Of a stretch of 26,495 nt of DNA, positions 21,487 to 26,495 are shown piece by piece. Under the pieces are notes generated by a model, which was not told the origin of the DNA, made no database searches, and saw only the letters and a program-made list of their open reading frames with translations. The stretch lies in the IMG/VR virus record IMGVR_UViG_3300050011_000005, positions 1 to 26,495 of that record; one strand, 5' to 3'. Position 1 is the first letter of the stretch. Every line of letters begins with the position of its first letter. The translations under genes and the position numbers were made by a program. The DNA comes from a virus.

Positions 21487-23100
21487 ATGAGTACCGTGGT
21501 CGACGAACTGATCGTACTGTTCAAACTTGACGGCTCCCAGTATAAGAAGGGCGCCGAAGACGCGACCCGTACACAGCGCGATCTCCAGGGCTCGTTCAAG
21601 AAATCCACGGAATCGATCAGTAAGACGCTGACCGAACTCACCCGCAATATCGCAATCGCCTTCGTGGGGTTTGAGGGCGTCAAGGGGCTGCTCAGCTTCC
21701 TCACCCGAGTCAATCAGGCGCAAGCTTCGCTATTCCTGTTCTCGCGCAACCTGGGGCTTTCCGCGCGGTCCATAGATCAGTTCAACACCCTGCTTCATCT
21801 GGCCGGCGGATCTGCCGAGGGCGGGCAGAACGCGCTCCAGCAATTGAATGCAGAGCTTACGAAGATGTTCAGCCAGGGGCAACCCTCGAACATGCTCCAG
21901 TATTTCGCGCAGTTGGGCGTGCATTTGCGTGACGACCAGGGCCGGGTGCGCAGTTCGATCGACATTTACAAGGAGTTTTTCGCGCTCTTCAAGAAGACGC
22001 CAGAGAGCTATCAATACGCCCTATCGATGGGCGTTCCGCAGGACATCTTGCAATACGGCATGGCATCCCCTGCCGATCAGCAGAAGCTACTGAAAGAGGC
22101 CGAAGAAGCGACCAAGCGCACCACGCAGGACAACACACGCGAGGCATTGAAGCTGCAGCAGCAGTGGGAGCTTACGCAAAAGATCATCGAGGGAATCGGC
22201 AAGGAATTCCTTGAAAAGATCACGCCGACAATGCAGCGACTGTTGCCGGTAGTCGAGAAGATATCCCTGGCTTTTGGCGACTGGATCGCGGGATTCAATA
22301 GCGAAGACCCGAAGAACTTCTTCGCTAAGGTCAATGAGCAAGTCGATTCGTTGCTCACAAAATTGCAGGGTGTGCGCGCCGAAATTGGCAAGATTCTATC
22401 GGGTGATTTCTCCGATGTGACGGCGGCTATCGGGAAGTCGGTTGACGAAGACACGAACTTTACCCACCCAGAAAGGGCGTGGGAGAAACTGAAAAATGAC
22501 CCGGTATTCGTCAAGCCTGCCGAAGATATACTTGGGAAAATAGGCTCTTGGTTTCGCAGCGGAATATTCGGCATCGACATGCGAGCGGCTGAAGAGCGCC
22601 ATAATTTACCCGCGGGAATGCTGCCGGCCATTGCCAAGCGGGAATCCAATATGGACCCCTCGGCAGTCAGCCCAAAGGGTGCCGTTGGCATCATGCAGTT
22701 GATGCCGTCCGTCTTTCCGGGAGCGGGTCGCGATCCACGGCGCGATATCGAGATGGCTGCGGCAGAGCTTGAACGCCTGCATCATGTCTACGGGAATTGG
22801 GCGAAGGCGCTAGCCGCTTACAATGATGGCCAAGGAAATCTAGCCAACAACATTGCACGCGGGACAGTGCCGAAAGAGACCATTAATTACGTGCCGGCCG
22901 TCATCAACGAAATGCGCCGGGCCCGAAGCAATGCGGGAGCGCCCGCGAAAGCCGGCGATGCGTCGCTCACAATCAATGGTGGCGTCACGATCAACACGCA
23001 GGCGACGGACGGCAAGGCCGTGGCGGTTGACTTCATGGCGGAAATGAACAAACGCCGTCAGGGTCTGACGTTCCAAGTTGATACGGGGATGATCCCGTGA
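21487..23100 (+). CDS. Tape measure protein with lytic transglycosylase (SLT) domain
   Basis: A 537-residue protein. The N-terminal two thirds are mainly helical, with coiled-coil-like stretches such as KKGAEDATRTQRDLQGSFKK and EEATKRTTQDNTREALKLQQ, plus a hydrophobic stretch near residue 60. This fits a tape measure that sets tail length. The SLT domain starts near residue 370: catalytic Glu386 in AKRESNMDPSAVSPKGAVGI, then MQLMPS, ALAAYNDGQGN and ETINYVPAV. Such domains cut peptidoglycan glycan strands and are injected to open a channel for DNA. The protein is short for a contractile-tail tape measure. Using the usual rule of about 0.15 nm per residue, it implies a tail near 80 nm. It ends MIP with a GTGA overlap to the next gene. 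Confidence 0.85.
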   Translation: MSTVVDELIVLFKLDGSQYKKGAEDATRTQRDLQGSFKKSTESISKTLTELTRNIAIAFVGFEGVKGLLSFLTRVNQAQASLFLFSRNLGLSARSIDQFNTLLHLAGGSAEGGQNALQQLNAELTKMFSQGQPSNMLQYFAQLGVHLRDDQGRVRSSIDIYKEFFALFKKTPESYQYALSMGVPQDILQYGMASPADQQKLLKEAEEATKRTTQDNTREALKLQQQWELTQKIIEGIGKEFLEKITPTMQRLLPVVEKISLAFGDWIAGFNSEDPKNFFAKVNEQVDSLLTKLQGVRAEIGKILSGDFSDVTAAIGKSVDEDTNFTHPERAWEKLKNDPVFVKPAEDILGKIGSWFRSGIFGIDMRAAEERHNLPAGMLPAIAKRESNMDPSAVSPKGAVGIMQLMPSVFPGAGRDPRRDIEMAAAELERLHHVYGNWAKALAAYNDGQGNLANNIARGTVPKETINYVPAVINEMRRARSNAGAPAKAGDASLTINGGVTINTQATDGKAVAVDFMAEMNKRRQGLTFQVDTGMIP

Positions 23101-23774
23101 GTCTGCTATTCCCGAACGTCCCCAATCTTCCGGGTGTCCCGCCGCTCAACCGCTCGCCGTTGCCCTCAATCGAGGCCTTCGTCAACTTGGGATCCTCGAT
23201 CGGGACCGTCTTGGGAGGTGCGACGCAGCAATCCTTGTGGGGAATTTTCGATCAGCCGGCCGCGGGAACCGATGGGACTACGCCGGACGCTACCCGGGTG
23301 ATTCAACCGGATTCCATCCGCGAATTCTCCAAGCGCGCTGAGTGGCGCATCTCGAATTACCCCGTGCAGCAGGGATCATTCACCAGCTACAACAAGGTGC
23401 GCCTGCCGCCTGAATACGCCGTGAAAATGGTCAAGGGCGGTTCCTTGGACGATCGCACGCTGTTCGAGGCTAATTGCGAGGCGGTTTCCGGATCCATCAA
23501 CCTCTACACGATCATGACCCCGGAAAAGACGCATATCGACTGCAGCGTGTCTCGGTTTGAGATTGAGCGCAAAGGGGCACCGGATGCCTATTTCGAGGAG
23601 GTGTACCTGTACTTTCAGAAGATCATCCAGGAAATCCCCAACTACTCGACCACGCCGAACACGAGCAACGCCGCCAGCCCCTCGGCGGTCCCGAACGCAT
23701 CCCAAGGGACCGTGACAGCAACCGCGCCAGATCCCGGCGTTACCGCCCCTCTCGCCACCGTGGGCATTCAGTGA
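23097..23774 (+). CDS. Dit-like baseplate protein (distal tail hub)
   Basis: A 225-residue protein starting at GTG 23097 over the tape measure stop. Its middle, residues about 77-175, has the sequence EWRISNYPVQQGSFTSYNKV, LPPEYAVKMVKGGSLDDRTLFE, TIMTPEKTHIDCSVSRFEIE and DAYFEEVYLYFQKI. This matches the Dit-like N-terminal domain found in contractile phages between the tape measure and plug genes, where it would form the ring ending the tail tube. Residues 1-60 are Pro/Leu-rich and 180-225 are Ser/Thr/Ala/Pro-rich and probably disordered. The family is inferred from pattern and gene order. Confidence 0.66.
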   Translation: MSLLFPNVPNLPGVPPLNRSPLPSIEAFVNLGSSIGTVLGGATQQSLWGIFDQPAAGTDGTTPDATRVIQPDSIREFSKRAEWRISNYPVQQGSFTSYNKVRLPPEYAVKMVKGGSLDDRTLFEANCEAVSGSINLYTIMTPEKTHIDCSVSRFEIERKGAPDAYFEEVYLYFQKIIQEIPNYSTTPNTSNAASPSAVPNASQGTVTATAPDPGVTAPLATVGIQ

Positions 23775-24136
23775 TGCTCCAGGTGCCCATATCGGCCGTT
23801 CCCGCTCAGACCCTCAACATCGTACTGGATGGGCAGAACGCCTCCCTGAGCGTCTATACGGAGGCTGTGAACGCCGACTGGTACACCTTCGCGCAGCCGA
23901 ACCCCCTGAATCTGCCGGCCACGAACCTTGTGACCTTCTTCGACGTCTCGCTCAATGGGATGCCAATCAAGACCGGCATCCCTTGCTACAACCTCTGCCG
24001 GTTGCTGGCCGACACGCAATACACGGCTTTTGTCGGTGATTTCGTGTTCGTCGATGAACAGGGGACCAGCGATCCCATTTACACGGGCTTCGGCGGCCGG
24101 TTCGCGCTGATCTATCTCGAGGCGGTCGACCTGTGA
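23774..24136 (+). CDS. Baseplate plug protein, Pam3 gp18-like
   Basis: A 120-residue protein. ATG 23774 directly follows the previous stop (TGATG); a GTG one codon earlier is also possible. The features are IPV-like start (QVPISAVPAQTLNIVLDGQN), then SLSVYTEAVNADWYTFAQPN and, near the end, FVDEQGTSDPIYTGFGGRFALIY. The C-terminal GTSDPIYTGFGxRFxLIYL phrase is typical of baseplate plug proteins. These sit inside the baseplate hub and are encoded just before the hub gene, as here. It overlaps the hub gene by 4 nt (GTGA). Confidence 0.8.
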   Translation: MLQVPISAVPAQTLNIVLDGQNASLSVYTEAVNADWYTFAQPNPLNLPATNLVTFFDVSLNGMPIKTGIPCYNLCRLLADTQYTAFVGDFVFVDEQGTSDPIYTGFGGRFALIYLEAVDL

Positions 24137-25059
24137 ACGTTTTCGTTGAGCGCCAACTGCGGCACACCTTCGTGCTTTCTGGCGCCGGCACGTTCTCGAA
24201 CGGCAGCAATACGCTGCAAATTGCCGGTTTACGCTCATCGGCGCGCATCGACACGAAGCAATACCCGGCGTGGCCCGCGGCTGAAATCGAGATTTACGGC
24301 CTACTCCAGGCCGACATGAACACGCTGACGGACATTCAATCCCACCCGAAAGGCACCCTGTACAACGCGGTTCTGGTCGAAGCGAATACCGGGAATGGCT
24401 GGACGACGGCCTACGCCGGCCAGATTGTCGCGGCGCAGCCGAACTATCAGGATGCGTCGAATGTGGCGTTGACCATCATGGCGCGCACGCTGTACCTGGA
24501 AACGATCAATGCGGCGACCCCCAATAGCTTTGGCAGCGGTGGAGGCGCTGACGTGGCGACGATGGTATCCCGCATCGCCGCCCTGATGGGTGCCCAGTTC
24601 CAGAACGTCGGCGTACAGCAGACATTGAGCGGACCCTACTTTCCGGGGACATTGGGCGACCAGCTCTGCGCGATCGTCGCGCACGCGAATATCGATATTT
24701 TCTACGATTATGGCCCGGTCTCAAAGAAAATATCGATTCCTAGCAACAACCCGACCACGATCATCATTGCGCCCAAGGGCACGCCGCGGCCGAGCGAATC
24801 AATCACCCTGACGCCGAATACCGGCATCGTCGGATACCCGTCGATCGACAGCTTTTGGGGCAATATCTACGCGCGCGTCCTCTACAATCCGGGCCTCAAG
24901 TTCGGCGGCCAGATTACCCTGTCGGGGAATGCCATCCCGCGCACCAACGGCACGTTTCAGATAATGCAAATGACCCACACCCTGCAATCGGCGATGCCGG
25001 ATGGCCCGTGGTTCACGGACCTTTTCTTGCTCGCGGCAGGGACGCAGGCGCCGATATGA
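24133..25059 (+). CDS. Baseplate hub protein
   Basis: A 308-residue protein starting at GTG 24133. It begins RQLRHTFVLSGAGTFSNGSN, continues LRSSARIDTKQYPAWPAAEI, EIYGLLQADMNTLT and YAGQIVAAQPNYQDASNVAL, and ends GTFQIMQMTHTLQSAMPDGP then WFTDLFLL. This matches hub proteins of the gp41-like class in E217- and Pam3-type phages, functional counterparts of gp27/gpD. They form the ring that carries the spike and contacts the tube. Position between plug and spike supports the assignment. The stop overlaps the spike start by 4 nt. Confidence 0.82.
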   Translation: MNVFVERQLRHTFVLSGAGTFSNGSNTLQIAGLRSSARIDTKQYPAWPAAEIEIYGLLQADMNTLTDIQSHPKGTLYNAVLVEANTGNGWTTAYAGQIVAAQPNYQDASNVALTIMARTLYLETINAATPNSFGSGGGADVATMVSRIAALMGAQFQNVGVQQTLSGPYFPGTLGDQLCAIVAHANIDIFYDYGPVSKKISIPSNNPTTIIIAPKGTPRPSESITLTPNTGIVGYPSIDSFWGNIYARVLYNPGLKFGGQITLSGNAIPRTNGTFQIMQMTHTLQSAMPDGPWFTDLFLLAAGTQAPI

Positions 25060-25721
25060 GCAATTTCGGCCAGCAAACCCCGGGCACGAACGCGGACGAA
25101 TCGAACGCGATCATTTTTCTGTTCCAACGGCTGCTATCCCGCATCCGCACGCTCGATTTGGTCAAAGTGATTTCCTGCACCAATGCTGGCGGCGTCTCTC
25201 CCGTGGGTACAGTGAACGTGCAAGTGCTGGTCAACCAGATGACCGGCGAGCGGCAAAGTGTTCCACATGGAACAATCTACAGCGTGCCCTATCTGCGGAT
25301 TCAGGGCGGCGCGCATGCGGTCATTCTGGATCCACAGGCCGGGGATATCGGGCTGTGCGGCTTTTGCTCTCGCGACATATCGAGCGTGAAAGCCTCGAAA
25401 GCCGCGGCGAATCCCGGCAGTTACCGCATGTTCGATTGGGCGGATGGGGTGTACATTTTTGGTTGCCTGAACGGCACGCCGACGCAATACGTGCAGTTCG
25501 TCGCTGGCGGAATGAACCTTGTTTCGCCGACTGAAATCACGTTGCAGGCGCCGAACGTGACCGTCAATGCGTCAACCGCCCTGACCGTCACGAGCCCCAC
25601 GGCGGGATTCAGCGGCGCCGTGACCGCTACCGATGACGTGACGGGACAGACCAAGAGCCTGCATAATCACACGCACGGTGGGGTTACCACCGGTTCTGGG
25701 ACCACGGGACCCCCGACATGA
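25056..25721 (+). CDS. Membrane-puncturing spike, Gp138-like
   Basis: A 221-residue protein; ATG 25056 is chosen for its 4-nt overlap with the hub gene, although the frame is open upstream. The N-terminal OB-like region contains ALILFQRLLS-type helix (IIFLFQRLLSRIRTLDLVKV), then VNVQVLVNQMTGERQSVPHG and HAVILDPQAGDIGLCGFCSR. A beta-helical C-terminal region (PTEITLQAPNVTVNASTALT) leads to LHNHTHGG with His203, His205 and His207, typical of the metal-binding tip of such spikes. It forms the trimeric needle under the hub that pierces the outer membrane when the sheath contracts. The family normally occurs in phages of Gram-negative hosts. Confidence 0.88.
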   Translation: MSNFGQQTPGTNADESNAIIFLFQRLLSRIRTLDLVKVISCTNAGGVSPVGTVNVQVLVNQMTGERQSVPHGTIYSVPYLRIQGGAHAVILDPQAGDIGLCGFCSRDISSVKASKAAANPGSYRMFDWADGVYIFGCLNGTPTQYVQFVAGGMNLVSPTEITLQAPNVTVNASTALTVTSPTAGFSGAVTATDDVTGQTKSLHNHTHGGVTTGSGTTGPPT

Positions 25722-26080
25722 GTGCGCCATTTTCGTCGCTTTTGCTTGATCTAGACAACAACGACTTGTGTCTCGATGCCCTTGGCAACATCGCAGTGTG
25801 TACCGCGCCCTATGCTGTAGCCCAAGATGTCGCTTGTGCCATAAAGACATTTTTAGGAGACGTATTTTACGATACCACGCAGGGCATCCCATACCTGACA
25901 AAAATCCTCGGGAAAACTCCACCGCTCAGCTATTTCAAGGAACAGATCGTCAACGCGGCCCTGACCGTGCCCACGGTAGTCTCCGCGGTGTGCGTCATCA
26001 CGGCGCTCAAGAATCGCCAGGTGACCGGATATGTGAGTTTCACTGATGCGGCCGGGGTCGAGCGGCGAGTAACCTTGTGA
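25718..26080 (+). CDS. Baseplate wedge protein, gp25-like
   Basis: A 120-residue protein overlapping the spike stop (ATGA). It has the layout of Mu gp46/T4 gp25-like wedge proteins: an N-terminal LDLDNNDLCLDALGNIAVCT strand pair, then AQDVACAIKTFLGDVFYDTT followed by QGIPYLTKILG, and a C-terminal strand region VTGYVSFTDAAGVERRVTL. The DVFYDTTQGIPY segment is the conserved family core. These proteins initiate sheath assembly at the baseplate. The next gene, baseplate J-like, is its usual partner and overlaps by 4 nt (GTGA). Confidence 0.82.
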   Translation: MSAPFSSLLLDLDNNDLCLDALGNIAVCTAPYAVAQDVACAIKTFLGDVFYDTTQGIPYLTKILGKTPPLSYFKEQIVNAALTVPTVVSAVCVITALKNRQVTGYVSFTDAAGVERRVTL

Positions 26081-26495
26081 GCACTCCAGCGCCCTTCTCT
26101 ACCAATGTTCCGCCGATCCAGATCACGGCTACCGGCGTTGTTCTGCCGAGTGAAGCGGCGATATTGGCGGGGGTTTCTCAAGACTTAAACGCTTGTTTCG
26201 GCGGCAACCTCAACCCAAGCCTGAAAACCCCTCAAGGCCAGCTTGCCCAGACCTATACGGCGATCATCGCCAACGCCAATTCCGCCTATGCGTCGCTGAT
26301 CCAGGGCGTCAATCCGCCCACATCCAGCGGTTTCATGCAGGACGCCATCGGGCGCCTGTACTTCATGCTGCGCAATCCGGGGCTGCCGACCGAAGTAACG
26401 GTGACCTGTATCGGGCTGCCGGGTGTGGTGATCCCGATCGGCGCGCAGGCTCAGGACACGAGCGGCAACCTCTATACCTGCACGGTAGCGGTGAC
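26077..26495 (+). CDS. Baseplate J-like wedge protein, 3' end outside the window
   Basis: The frame begins at GTG 26077, overlapping the gp25-like stop, and stays open for 139 codons to the window's end. The visible part includes PPIQITATGVVLPSEAAILA, VSQDLNACFGGNLNPSLKTP, QGQLAQTYTAIIANANSAYA, SGFMQDAIGRLYFMLRNPGL and VTCIGLPGVVIPIGAQAQDT. The GFMQDAIGRLYF and GVVIPIGAQAQDTSGNLY phrases are characteristic of the gp47/gpJ family, whose members form the wedge arms that link the hub to the tail fibres. Its place after gp25-like supports this. Confidence 0.88.
   Translation, partial: MSTPAPFSTNVPPIQITATGVVLPSEAAILAGVSQDLNACFGGNLNPSLKTPQGQLAQTYTAIIANANSAYASLIQGVNPPTSSGFMQDAIGRLYFMLRNPGLPTEVTVTCIGLPGVVIPIGAQAQDTSGNLYTCTVAV

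Noticed and set aside
1-26495. CRISPR arrays, tRNA genes, insertion sequences and attachment sites
   Set aside because: I saw no regularly spaced identical repeats with unique spacers, no tRNA-like cloverleaf, no transposase and no identifiable integration site.

Overview
The window is the late structural region of a tailed double-stranded DNA phage or prophage with a contractile tail (myovirus morphology). All supported genes lie on the + strand. They are packed almost end to end, with stop/start overlaps of 1-4 nt at most junctions, so the region looks like one late transcription unit. The DNA is GC-rich. The set of families (HI1409-type portal, DUF2213, DUF2184 capsid, Gp24-like cement proteins, DUF4054, DUF3383 sheath, baseplate plug/hub, Gp138 spike) is typical of phages of Proteobacteria. 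No host gene, integrase, tRNA or lysogeny gene is present, so the host and the phage/prophage status cannot be settled here.

Layout. (1) 1-6238 is an adhesin/enzyme cassette. It holds the 3' part of a large fibre-like protein with two chitobiase-type beta domains and a glycoside-hydrolase-like C-terminal domain, then a 761-aa fibre protein with a strict 20-residue tandem repeat, then an SGNH/GDSL hydrolase. (2) 6310-11615 holds packaging and head assembly: large terminase, portal, a tiny basic protein, a Mu gpF-like protein, and a DUF2213 protease/scaffold with a probable internal scaffold start. (3) 11627-15993 holds three tandem cement (decoration) paralogs, the DUF2184 major capsid protein, an AT-richer 56-aa ORF and a fourth, reduced cement-like protein. 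(4) 15990-18933 holds neck and completion genes: a repeat-bearing Ala/Glu-rich protein, a small conserved protein, DUF4054, an HK97 gp10-like protein, a collar-like protein, a DUF6527 protein and a neck terminator. (5) 18930-23100 holds the tail: sheath, tube, tail assembly chaperone with a canonical -1 slippery heptamer, and a tape measure carrying a lytic transglycosylase domain. (6) 23097-26495 holds the baseplate: Dit-like protein, plug, hub, Gp138-like spike, gp25-like wedge and the start of a baseplate J-like protein that runs off the window.

The genes act in assembly order. Portal, protease/scaffold and capsid make the prohead, the terminase fills it, and cement proteins stabilise and decorate it. 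The neck proteins close the head and join a separately built sheath-tube-baseplate tail. The fibres and hydrolases upstream of the terminase probably recognise and trim host surface glycans.

The observations most worth following are: the decoration-protein array with 1, 2, 2 and 0 copies of a surface beta module; the fibre-end relic at 2595-2654; the exact 60-nt repeat array in the second fibre; the GGGTTTT frameshift site; the internal scaffold start; and the DUF6527 gene among the neck genes. No stretch longer than about 170 nt lacks a gene candidate.
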